Shown here: positions 48,668-58,363 of the stretch, one piece after another
How positions within the stretch are numbered: position 1 is the first letter of the stretch
Layout: the number at the start of each line of letters is the position of its first letter
Assembly: GCA_947493035.1 (NCBI GenBank)
Contig: CANLOW010000006.1
Span: 122,187-186,186, forward strand
Direction: 5' to 3'
Origin: an uncultured Aquimarina sp.
GTDB taxonomy: Bacteria > Bacteroidota > Bacteroidia > Flavobacteriales > Flavobacteriaceae
Length of the DNA: 64,000 nucleotides
Notes under the pieces: generated by a model
The model's database searches: none
What the model was told of the DNA's origin: nothing
Seen by the model: only the letters and a program-made list of their open reading frames with translations
Position numbers and translations under genes: made by a program

Positions 48668-49450
48668 TTACTTTAACTCATTAATAAACTCAATAGCACT
48701 TTTAGCTGGATCCTCAGTTTTCATGAAATTTTCCCCAATCAAAAAACCTTGATATCCATAAGGACGTAATTCTTTTATAGCTTCAATAGAGCTAATGCCG
48801 CTTTCGGAAACCTTTACAAAGTCATCAGGAATTAAAGAACTTAGACTTTTACTAGTTTCTAAGCTAACTTCAAATGTCTTTAGATTTCTATTGTTCACCC
48901 CAAGCATATCTAAGCTAGGCATCAATGATTTCTCTAATTCTTCTTGATTATGAACTTCAAGTAAAACATCCAATCCTAGATTTTTAGCAAATTCAGAAAG
49001 TTGTTTAATTTCTTGTCTTGTTAAGCAAGCTGCAATCAATAAACAAACATCTGCCCCATAAGCTTTAGCTTCTAGTAACTGGTATTCATCTATAATAAAC
49101 TCTTTACGAAGTAATGGTAAATTGCAACTAGCTCTAGCAGTCAATAAATCATCTAAAGACCCTCCAAAATATTTTGCGTCAGTCAAAACAGACATTCCAC
49201 AAGCATCAGCAGTTTCATAGCCTTTGGCAACATCCCAAACACTGCTTTTTTGATTGATGACACTTTTAGAAGGAGAACGACGTTTATGTTCTGCAATAAT
49301 TCCAGTATTACTATTTCTAAGATTATTAGCTAAAGAAATAGTGCTTCTATCAAAAAGTACTGAGGCTTCTAGTTGCGAAGTAGGAATTAATTCCTTTCTA
49401 AAATCAACTTCAATACGCTTATCAGCTACTATTTTATCTAGTATATTCAT
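48668..49450 (-). CDS. trpC: Indole-3-glycerol phosphate synthase
   Basis: IIAEHKRRSPSKSVI; LRKEFIIDEYQLLEAKAYGADVCLLIAA; LGVNNRNLKTFEV; VSESGI. Confidence 0.97.
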   Translation of the reverse strand: MNILDKIVADKRIEVDFRKELIPTSQLEASVLFDRSTISLANNLRNSNTGIIAEHKRRSPSKSVINQKSSVWDVAKGYETADACGMSVLTDAKYFGGSLDDLLTARASCNLPLLRKEFIIDEYQLLEAKAYGADVCLLIAACLTRQEIKQLSEFAKNLGLDVLLEVHNQEELEKSLMPSLDMLGVNNRNLKTFEVSLETSKSLSSLIPDDFVKVSESGISSIEAIKELRPYGYQGFLIGENFMKTEDPAKSAIEFINELK

Positions 49451-49453
49451 TTT

Positions 49454-49553
49454 AATTCGCTTTGCGAATTGCTGTCAGCTATCAGCCATCAGCTATCGGC
49501 TTCTTTTTATTATTTGTCAGTCTTAATACTCATTACTTAATACTTTGTACTAA
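49454..49553. repeat. Palindrome + two heptad arrays, trpC-trpD junction
   Basis: AATTCGCtttGCGAATT (49454-49470); GCTGTCA GCTATCA GCCATCA GCTATCG (49471-49498); ATACTCA TTACTTA ATACTTT GTACTAA (49526-49553, contains the trpD stop codon). Confidence 0.85.
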
Positions 49554-50539
49554 GAAATAGCTTGCACTTTTTTCAATACTTCCAATCCTTTACCACCAAG
49601 TAAACTATCCTTAGCCTTTTCAAAACCTTCAATAGGAGTTAATCCTTCAACGGTAGCAATGGCCATTCCTGCATTTGCACAAACGACATTGTTTTGTTGT
49701 TGAGTTCCCTTTCCGCTTAAAATATTCATAAAAATATTTGCAGAGGCTTCGACAGAATCTCCTCCGACAATATCAGATTGAGCATGTGCTACAACCCCAA
49801 AATCTTCGGGAGTTAACATAGCTTCTGAATGTCTGGTAATGGTCTTTGTTTTTCCTGTTAATGAAATTTCGTCATAACCATCTAAAGCATGGAGAATAGT
49901 GAAATTTTTATTCCCGTTTTGGTACAAGTACCCATACATACGTGCTAATTCAAGATTGAATACACCTACCATTTGATTGGTAGGGAATGCAGGATTTACC
50001 ATCGGGCCTAACATATTGAAAAATGTTTTCACAGCTAATTCTCGTCGAATCGGAGCTACATTTTTCATAGCAGGATGAAAAAGAGGAGCATGTAATACGC
50101 AAATTCCTGTTTCATCGATACTTTTTCTTAAGAAATCTTTATCATTACTAAACTTGATACCAAGGTGCTCCATAACATTAGAGCTTCCACATTTAGAAGA
50201 AACCCCGTAGTTACCATGTTTGGTAACTTTAATGCCTGCTCCAGCTGCTACGAAAGATGAAAGCGTCGAAATATTAAAAGTATCTTTTCCGTCTCCACCA
50301 GTTCCACAAAGATCAATAGGGTTATATTCACTAAGATCTACAGCGACACAAAGTTCCAATAAGGCATCTCGAAACCCTTCTAATTCGGAAATCTTAATAC
50401 TTCGCATCATGTATACGGTAAGAAAAGCAGCAATTTGACTTTGATTATATTCCCCATTAGAAATATTTACCAAAATCTGTTTGGCTTCTTCTTTGCCAAG
50501 AACCTCGTGATTGATTAAGCGGTTTAAAATATTTTTCAT
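49550..50539 (-). CDS. trpD: Anthranilate phosphoribosyltransferase
   Basis: DLCGTGGDGKDTFNISTLSSFVAAGAGIKVTKHGNYGVSSKCGSSNVMEHLG. Confidence 0.97.
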   Translation of the reverse strand: MKNILNRLINHEVLGKEEAKQILVNISNGEYNQSQIAAFLTVYMMRSIKISELEGFRDALLELCVAVDLSEYNPIDLCGTGGDGKDTFNISTLSSFVAAGAGIKVTKHGNYGVSSKCGSSNVMEHLGIKFSNDKDFLRKSIDETGICVLHAPLFHPAMKNVAPIRRELAVKTFFNMLGPMVNPAFPTNQMVGVFNLELARMYGYLYQNGNKNFTILHALDGYDEISLTGKTKTITRHSEAMLTPEDFGVVAHAQSDIVGGDSVEASANIFMNILSGKGTQQQNNVVCANAGMAIATVEGLTPIEGFEKAKDSLLGGKGLEVLKKVQAIS

Positions 50540-50553
50540 ATTAATTGTTTATA

Positions 50554-50614
50554 GTTATCGGTTATCTGTTATCAGTACTAATACAACTGATAATAGATAA
50601 CCATAAACTGATAA
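50554..50614. repeat. Inverted heptad arrays forming a stem-loop, trpG-trpD junction
   Basis: GTTATCG GTTATCT GTTATCA (50554-50574) and CTGATAA TAGATAA CCATAAA CTGATAA (50587-50614); TTATCGGTTATCTGTTATCAGT pairs with ACTGATAATAGATAACCATAA. Confidence 0.8.
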
Positions 50615-50642
50615 CTTCTCTAATAGCGAAGCGGTCTAATCT

Positions 50643-50678
50643 CGATAGCTATCGGGACTAATATCTAACCTCTAGTTA
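50643..50678. repeat. CGATAGCTATCG palindrome + heptads CTAATAT CTAACCT CTAGTTA into trpG stop
   Basis: 12-bp perfect palindrome 50643-50654; three CTANNNN heptads 50658-50678. Confidence 0.65.
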
Positions 50679-51241
50679 TTCACCCAATTTTCCAGCATCT
50701 TCATCCCATCTGGTGTTAGTACAGATTCTGGATGAAACTGTACACCACGGACATCATATTCTTTATGACGTACAGCCATTACTTGTCCATTTTCATCAAC
50801 AGCAGTAATTTCTAAAACATCAGGAAAATCATTTTTGGCAACTACCCACGAATGGTAACGACCCACTTCAAAAGATTTGTCAAGACCTTTAAATATTAAA
50901 GTATCATCAACTACAGTTTCTACAGCAGTAGCAACACCATGATATACTTTATCTAGATTTCTTAGTGTTCCGCCATATACTTCACCTATAGCTTGTTGAC
51001 CAAGGCAAACACCGAAAATACTTTTAGAAGCACCATATTTCTCAATAATTGGTTTCAATAAACCAGCTTCATCGGGAATACCAGGGCCTGGTGAAAGTAA
51101 AATCTTGTCAAAAGCATCAACTTCTTCAAGTTCTAGTTGATCATTACGTTTAACGATTACCTCACAACCCAAATCTTCTAAATAGTGAACTAGGTTGTAT
51201 ACAAATGAATCGTAATTATCTATAACTAAAATTTTTTTCAT
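50672..51241 (-). CDS. trpG: Anthranilate synthase component II (glutamine amidotransferase)
   Basis: LVIDNYDSFVYNLVHYLEDLG; SPGPGIPDEAG; FGVCLGQQAIGEVYGG; VQFHPESVLT. Confidence 0.97.
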   Translation of the reverse strand: MKKILVIDNYDSFVYNLVHYLEDLGCEVIVKRNDQLELEEVDAFDKILLSPGPGIPDEAGLLKPIIEKYGASKSIFGVCLGQQAIGEVYGGTLRNLDKVYHGVATAVETVVDDTLIFKGLDKSFEVGRYHSWVVAKNDFPDVLEITAVDENGQVMAVRHKEYDVRGVQFHPESVLTPDGMKMLENWVNN

Positions 51242-51261
51242 CTTTTTTAGGCTATGCCAAA

Positions 51262-51329
51262 GCTTTCGGCTGTAAGCTGAAAGCTTTTCTGTTTAATCTT
51301 TATGCTATGTACTTAATAGTCAGTACTTT
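51262..51329. repeat. Two heptad arrays with hairpin, trpE-trpG junction
   Basis: GCTTTCG GCTGTAA GCTGAAA GCTTTTC (51262-51289; AAGCTTTCGGCT/AGCTGAAAGCTT hairpin); GTACTTA ATAGTCA GTACTTT (51309-51329, abuts trpE stop). Confidence 0.8.
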
Positions 51330-52727
51330 TTAAATTGATTTCGCTAATTCTAATGCTTTTGTCAGGGCGCCTAATTTATTGTAAACTTCTTGAAGTTCAT
51401 TTTCTTCAACACTATCAGTCACCAAACCAGCACCTGCTTGCCAGTGTAAATGATGATTTTGACTTAAAAAAGTTCGAATCATAATAGCATGATTAAAGTT
51501 TCCATTAAAATCCATAAACCCAATAGCTCCTCCGTAAAAACTTCGATTGATGGTTTCATACTTTTCAATCAATTGCATAGCCATATGTTTCGGAGCTCCA
51601 CTTAAGGTTCCTGCAGGAAATGTGTCGGCGACTACTTGCATAGTCAAACTATCAGCATGTTTGTTTCCGGTAACTTTACTTACCAAGTGGATGACATGAC
51701 TGTAAAATTGAACTTCACGGTAACGCTCGACATTTACATTATTCCCATTACGACTTAAATCGTTTCTAGCTAAATCTACAAGCATCACATGCTCGCTATT
51801 TTCTTTAGGATCTTTGGAAAGCTTTTTAGCTAATTCAGCATCTTTTTCGTCATCACCAGTTCTTTTAAATGTTCCTGCAATAGGGTGAATTTCAGCAATA
51901 CCTTCATCAACTACCAATTGTGCTTCTGGAGAGCTTCCAAAAATTTTAAAATCTCCATAATCAAAATAGAATAAATATGGAGAAGGATTTACACTTCTCA
52001 AAGCACGATAAACATTGAATTCATCCCCTTTAAATTCTTGAGAAAACCTTTTAGAAAGTACTAATTGAAAAACATCACCACGTTGACAATGTTTTTTAGC
52101 AATACTAACATTCTTCTTGAAAGTTTCGTCATCTATATTACTAGTTGTTTCGCCAATAGTATCAAAACTGTAGGTTGCAAAATTCTTTACCTGAATTAAA
52201 GATTCAATTTCATCAACATTATTTTTCCCGTCATAAGAATGAGAGAAAATATAAGCTTCATTATTGAAATGATTAATAGCAATGATATTTTGATATACAG
52301 CATAGTATATATCTGGAATATCTAACTTGTTAGGTTTTGTAGAAATTTCTACGTCTTCAAAATATCGAACGGCATCATAAGAGATATATCCGAACAGCCC
52401 ATTATTAATGAATTTGAAATCTAAATCTTCAGATTTAAATTGTTTCCCAAAATTCTCTATAGTCAACGGAATATTAGTATCCGATTTAATTTCTGATACA
52501 GAATTTGTTCCGTCAGGAAATTGTGTTTCAATTTTCTCATCGGCAATCTTGATACTTGCAATGGGATTGAAACAGATATATGAAAAACTATTGTCTGTCC
52601 CGTGATAATCACTGCTCTCTAATAATAAGCTGTTAGGAAAGCGATCACGAATTTTAAGATAGACACTTACCGGAGTAATGGTGTCAGCAATAATTTTCTT
52701 GTAAAAACTTTTAAGTTGGTAACTCAT
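51330..52727 (-). CDS. trpE: Anthranilate synthase component I
   Basis: FQLVLSKRFSQEFKGDEFNVYRALRSVNPSPYLFYFDYGDFKIFGSSPEAQL; HPIAGTFKRTGDDEKDAELAKKLSKDPKENSEHVMLVDLARND; FPAGTLSGAPK. Confidence 0.97.
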   Translation of the reverse strand: MSYQLKSFYKKIIADTITPVSVYLKIRDRFPNSLLLESSDYHGTDNSFSYICFNPIASIKIADEKIETQFPDGTNSVSEIKSDTNIPLTIENFGKQFKSEDLDFKFINNGLFGYISYDAVRYFEDVEISTKPNKLDIPDIYYAVYQNIIAINHFNNEAYIFSHSYDGKNNVDEIESLIQVKNFATYSFDTIGETTSNIDDETFKKNVSIAKKHCQRGDVFQLVLSKRFSQEFKGDEFNVYRALRSVNPSPYLFYFDYGDFKIFGSSPEAQLVVDEGIAEIHPIAGTFKRTGDDEKDAELAKKLSKDPKENSEHVMLVDLARNDLSRNGNNVNVERYREVQFYSHVIHLVSKVTGNKHADSLTMQVVADTFPAGTLSGAPKHMAMQLIEKYETINRSFYGGAIGFMDFNGNFNHAIMIRTFLSQNHHLHWQAGAGLVTDSVEENELQEVYNKLGALTKALELAKSI

Positions 52728-52777
52728 GGCACAAAATATGTGTTCGAAACTACTGATTTATGATACTTCTAGGATTT

Positions 52778-52811
52778 AAAAAAGGTTTGCCGTGTGCGAC
52801 AAACCTTTTTT
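52778..52811 (-). terminator. trp leader terminator (attenuator hairpin 3:4)
   Basis: Minus strand AAAAAAGGTTTG tcgcacacgg CAAACCTTTTTT; lies in trpE 5' leader between divergent genes. Confidence 0.85.
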
Positions 52812-52841
52812 AAATATTATAATAAGGGCGACACAACACGA

Positions 52842-52889
52842 TTATTTTCGTATTGTACTCCACCAACTGTTATTTCCTAATAAAAACAT
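52842..52889 (-). CDS. trpL: trp operon leader peptide MFLLGNNSWWSTIRK
   Basis: Codon-by-codon on minus strand: ATG TTT TTA TTA GGA AAT AAC AGT TGG TGG AGT ACA ATA CGA AAA TAA; tandem Trp codons upstream of terminator and trpE. Confidence 0.85.
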   Translation of the reverse strand: MFLLGNNSWWSTIRK

Positions 52890-52893
52890 AGGT

Positions 52894-52901
52894 CAAATTT
52901 A
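52894..52901 (-). promoter_or_regulatory. Candidate trp promoter -7 element TAAATTTG
   Basis: TAnnTTTG on minus strand ending 4 nt before the leader-peptide ATG; no convincing -33 TTG. Confidence 0.45.
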
Positions 52902-52948
52902 GATATTTTTTTACTTTTCGGAAAAATTATTTCAAAAATTATATAACA

Positions 52949-53266
52949 ATGAGACAAGATATTGATCAAGACGAGTGGTTAGAGCAATTAGAAGGAGATG
53001 AAAATGCTGTAATTCTTGATGTTAGAACTCCAGGAGAGGTTGAAGAGGGTTATATAGCCAATATGACTGCTATAGATTTCTTGGAAGGACAAACTTTCTT
53101 AGAAGAGATTTCAAAACTAGATAAAAGTAAAAATTACTACATCTATTGTCGTTCAGGAAATAGAAGTGGACAAGCTTGTGATATTATGGAACAACTTGGT
53201 TTTGGAACTACTTATAACCTAGAAGGTGGTTTTATGAACTGGACAGGAGATATAGTGGAAGATTAA
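52949..53266 (+). CDS. Rhodanese-like domain protein
   Basis: AVILDVRTPGEVEEGYIANMTAIDF; YYIYCRSGNRSGQACDIMEQLGF. Confidence 0.92.
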   Translation: MRQDIDQDEWLEQLEGDENAVILDVRTPGEVEEGYIANMTAIDFLEGQTFLEEISKLDKSKNYYIYCRSGNRSGQACDIMEQLGFGTTYNLEGGFMNWTGDIVED

Positions 53267-53347
53267 CCTTTAAAAATACCTAGATTAAAATATAAGATCC
53301 CAAATCTTATAAAAATTTAATAGCTCAATAAATTAACCTACCAAATT

Positions 53348-53902
53348 ATGTTAAAACAACTAATTATTTTAGGATGCCTAATGGTGTCTAGTACATTCGT
53401 GGCTCAAAATGATGTGTCGCCAGCAAATCCAGATTTTCAAAGAGAGTTAGAATATTGGGATTATGGTGTATGGGTAGAAAGCGGCCCCAAACCAGTTGTA
53501 CGATTTAAAGTTTCCACAGATGGTCATGGAGATAATCGCTCTGCTAGTATACGTTTAGTATCGGCTGATTACGGAGATAATTCTTTTGATGCCCATATGA
53601 CAACAGAACTTCAGCCTTTAAAGAAAGGTAAGGACTATGAATTGGAGTTTTGGGTAAAGGCAAATGATGGAAAAAATCATTCTATCGCATTTAAAATCTT
53701 TTCAGGAACTGAATTCAAAACAGAATTTTTTATACAAACAGTCTACTTCCAAGGAGATGGTCAATGGCATCGAATTACGAAAACGTTTGAGGCTTCAGAT
53801 GCTACCAAACATTTCGATTATAAGCATCCTATTTTACAGTTTGGCGTAGCAGGAGAGCATGGTTCTTTTTTATTAGATGATGTCAGCCTAAGACGTATTT
53901 AA
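53348..53902 (+). CDS. Secreted carbohydrate-binding-module-like protein (CBM4/9-type fold), paralog 1
   Basis: Signal peptide; SPANPDFQRELEYWDYG...DGHGDNRSASIRLVSA...LKKGKDYELEFWVKA...FLLDDVSLRRI. Confidence 0.7.
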   Translation: MLKQLIILGCLMVSSTFVAQNDVSPANPDFQRELEYWDYGVWVESGPKPVVRFKVSTDGHGDNRSASIRLVSADYGDNSFDAHMTTELQPLKKGKDYELEFWVKANDGKNHSIAFKIFSGTEFKTEFFIQTVYFQGDGQWHRITKTFEASDATKHFDYKHPILQFGVAGEHGSFLLDDVSLRRI

Positions 53903-53969
53903 ATTTATATTTGCCTGTTGAAATAGAAAATACTTAATAATCATAAAGCAAATATTAAATACCTTAATT

Positions 53970-54518
53970 ATGAAAAGAACCTTTTATGTTTTAGCTGCAC
54001 TAGTAAATATTTCTTTATGGGGGCAGTATGATAATTCTCCTGCAAATTCTGATTTTCAAATGGGATTTCAATATTGGGATTATAAAACACAAGAAGCTTC
54101 TAATACAGATTCCAAACCAAGGTTTTTTATGGATATAACCTCAGAAGGTCATAACGATAATCGCTCTTTAAAAGTGAATGCAGTATCTCCTACAAAAACA
54201 AAAGGCGCTTTTGAAACCTTTATTCAAGCAGAAATTCCTCCTTTAAAAAAAGGAAAAAAATACCGACTTGAATTTTGGGTTAAAACATCAATGGAAGATC
54301 AGTTTATAGCATATCAGTTATATTCAGATCAGCAAGAGTTTTCTAGGTTTTGGGAACAAAATCGAATTGTTTTAGAGAAAGATTCGTGGGAAAAAATCAC
54401 AAAGGAATTTATTGCAGAAGGTAATAAAACCAAGTTAAATTCACCCAAGTTAAGATTTGGATTTTCTTACAGTAAAGGTGTTTTGCTAGTAGACGATATT
54501 ACATTGAAGAGAATTTGA
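53970..54518 (+). CDS. Secreted carbohydrate-binding-module-like protein (CBM4/9-type fold), paralog 2
   Basis: SPANSDFQMGFQYWDYK...EGHNDNRSLKVNAVSP...LKKGKKYRLEFWVKT...LLVDDITLKRI; tandem to paralog 1. Confidence 0.7.
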   Translation: MKRTFYVLAALVNISLWGQYDNSPANSDFQMGFQYWDYKTQEASNTDSKPRFFMDITSEGHNDNRSLKVNAVSPTKTKGAFETFIQAEIPPLKKGKKYRLEFWVKTSMEDQFIAYQLYSDQQEFSRFWEQNRIVLEKDSWEKITKEFIAEGNKTKLNSPKLRFGFSYSKGVLLVDDITLKRI

Positions 54519-54538
54519 TTTGACTAATAGCTTTTTTT

Positions 54539-54567
54539 AAAACACCTCAAATTTTGAGGTGTTTTTT
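54539..54567 (+). terminator. Terminator upstream of gyrB
   Basis: AACACCTCAAA t TTTGAGGTGTT + T-run. Confidence 0.8.
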
Positions 54568-54734
54568 ATTGTATTTAAGCGAATATTTTTTCGAAATCTA
54601 AAAATTATATTTCTGGAAAAAATACAGAAAACGTATTTAATGTATTTTTTAAGCGATTTAAGAGACTTTTAATTTTTAATAGTGTTTTGTTGATAACTTT
54701 GGTGTGAAGTCTAAAAAACGCCATTTTGGTTTTT

Positions 54735-54742
54735 TATCTTTG
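54735..54742 (+). promoter_or_regulatory. TAnnTTTG -7 element upstream of gyrB
   Basis: TATCTTTG 26 nt before gyrB ATG. Confidence 0.45.
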
Positions 54743-54743
54743 A

Positions 54744-56705
<1,962 letters not shown>

Positions 56706-56750
56706 TCAAACAGTAACGCTTACATTATTTAGCGTAAAGCATTTTGCAAT

Positions 56751-57701
56751 ATGATGAAAGGTACTGTTTATAAATCTACTGGTAGCTGGTATACAGTGAA
56801 AGGAGAAGATGATGTTTTCTACCAGTGTCGTATAAAAGGTAAATTTAGATTAAAAGGAATAAAAAGCACCAACCCCGTCGCAGTAGGCGATAGGGTTGGT
56901 TTTTCAGTAGAAGAGCTTGATGGGGTTAAGACTGGAGTGATTTCTGAAATCGAAGAGAGAGAGAATTTCATTGTTCGTAAATCAGTAAATCTTTCTAAGC
57001 AGACACACATTATAGCTTCTAATATAGATGTGGTATTTTTAGTAATCACACTTAATAATCCTCCAACTTCTACATCTTTTATAGATCGTTTTTTGGTTAC
57101 TTCTCGTGCTTACCGAATTGATACAGTGTTACTTTTTAATAAAGTAGATACTTATAATGAAGAAGAAATAGCAGAAATACGATATTTAGCAGATACTTAT
57201 CGAGCTATAGGGTATACTTGTATAGGTGTTTCGGCTAAGAAAAATAAAAATATCGATCAGGTAAAAGAGCTAATGAAGGATAATGTTTGTATGTTTTCTG
57301 GTCATAGTGGAGTAGGTAAATCAACTTTAGTGAATACCATAGAGCCTAGTTTGCATTTGAAAACTAAAGAAATTAGTGACCAGCATAAACAAGGACAGCA
57401 TACGACTACCTTTGCTGAAATGTATGATCTTCAAGAAGGCATTCGAATAATTGATACACCTGGTATCAAAGGATTCGGGATTGTTAATATGGAACCAGAG
57501 GAGATAGGAGGTTATTTTCCTGAGTTTTTTGAAAGACAGTCCGAATGTAAATTTAATAATTGTCTACATAAGAATGAGCCTAATTGTGCTATCAAGGAAG
57601 CTCTAGAAAATGATGAAATTGCTTGGTCAAGATACAATAGCTATCTACAAATGTTAGAAGGTGATGAAGATGTACATTATCGAAAGAATAGTTATGAATA
57701 A
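56751..57701 (+). CDS. rsgA: Ribosome small subunit-dependent GTPase A
   Basis: ASNIDVVFLVITLNNP; FSGHSGVGKSTLVNTIEP; TPGIKGFGI; C-rich SECKFNNCLHKNEPNCAIKEAL. Confidence 0.96.
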   Translation: MMKGTVYKSTGSWYTVKGEDDVFYQCRIKGKFRLKGIKSTNPVAVGDRVGFSVEELDGVKTGVISEIEERENFIVRKSVNLSKQTHIIASNIDVVFLVITLNNPPTSTSFIDRFLVTSRAYRIDTVLLFNKVDTYNEEEIAEIRYLADTYRAIGYTCIGVSAKKNKNIDQVKELMKDNVCMFSGHSGVGKSTLVNTIEPSLHLKTKEISDQHKQGQHTTTFAEMYDLQEGIRIIDTPGIKGFGIVNMEPEEIGGYFPEFFERQSECKFNNCLHKNEPNCAIKEALENDEIAWSRYNSYLQMLEGDEDVHYRKNSYE

Positions 57702-57807
57702 TTAATATCAGTAAGCAGTTGTAGAGAATTTATTATAATTATTTTAAATGAAATATTTGTTTATAAATGCTCATAACTTACAATTTACGATACCCAACTA
57801 TTAAATC

Positions 57808-58260
57808 ATGAAAGCAGTAATCCAACGTGTTTTAGAAGCATCATTACAAGTTGAGGGAAAATTAATTTCTGAAATTAAACAAGGGTTAGTAATTCTATTA
57901 GGTATTCATGAAGAGGATGCATTAGATGATTTAGATTGGTTGGTGAAAAAGGTGTCTCAACTCCGAATATTTGCTGATGAGAAAGCAAATATGAATCTAA
58001 GTGTAAAAGACATTAATGGTGATATGTTAGTAGTCAGTCAATTTACACTATATGCAAATACCAAAAAGGGAAATCGTCCAAGTTTTACTACTGCTGCAAG
58101 ACCAGAAAAGGCTATTCCGTTGTATGAGGAATTTGTTAGAAAAATAGAGCTCAATTTAAATAAAAAGATCCAAACAGGTATTTTTGGGGCGGATATGAAA
58201 TTAGGTCTTATTAATGATGGGCCAGTTACTATAGTAATAGATTCAAAAAATAAAATTTAG
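57808..58260 (+). CDS. dtd: D-aminoacyl-tRNA deacylase
   Basis: MKAVIQRVLEASLQVEGKLISEIKQGLVILLGI; SQFTLYANTKKGNRPSFTTAARPE. Confidence 0.96.
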   Translation: MKAVIQRVLEASLQVEGKLISEIKQGLVILLGIHEEDALDDLDWLVKKVSQLRIFADEKANMNLSVKDINGDMLVVSQFTLYANTKKGNRPSFTTAARPEKAIPLYEEFVRKIELNLNKKIQTGIFGADMKLGLINDGPVTIVIDSKNKI

Positions 58261-58358
58261 TTGTCAGTTTAGAGTTGTTAATTGTCAGTAGCTATATTTC
58301 TATAATGTTACAGAAAACGGATAACCAAAACAGATAACAGATAACAGATAACAGAAAA
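58261..58358. repeat. Two heptad arrays, dtd-mazG junction
   Basis: TTGTCAG TTTAGAG TTGTTAA TTGTCAG (58261-58288, starts right after dtd stop); CAGAAAA CGGATAA CCAAAA CAGATAA CAGATAA CAGATAA CAGAAAA (58311-58358, one 6-nt unit). Confidence 0.85.
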
Positions 58359-58363
58359 CCAGA

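Noticed and set aside
52778-52811. Simple intergenic terminator for an upstream gene
   Set aside because: Located between divergent trpE and rhodanese genes, so no gene ends here; fits attenuator better
58311-58358. Phase-variable microsatellite controlling a surface gene
   Set aside because: Lies between dtd and mazG, housekeeping genes, and most arrays are too degenerate for classic slipped-strand phase variation; kept as heptad finding instead
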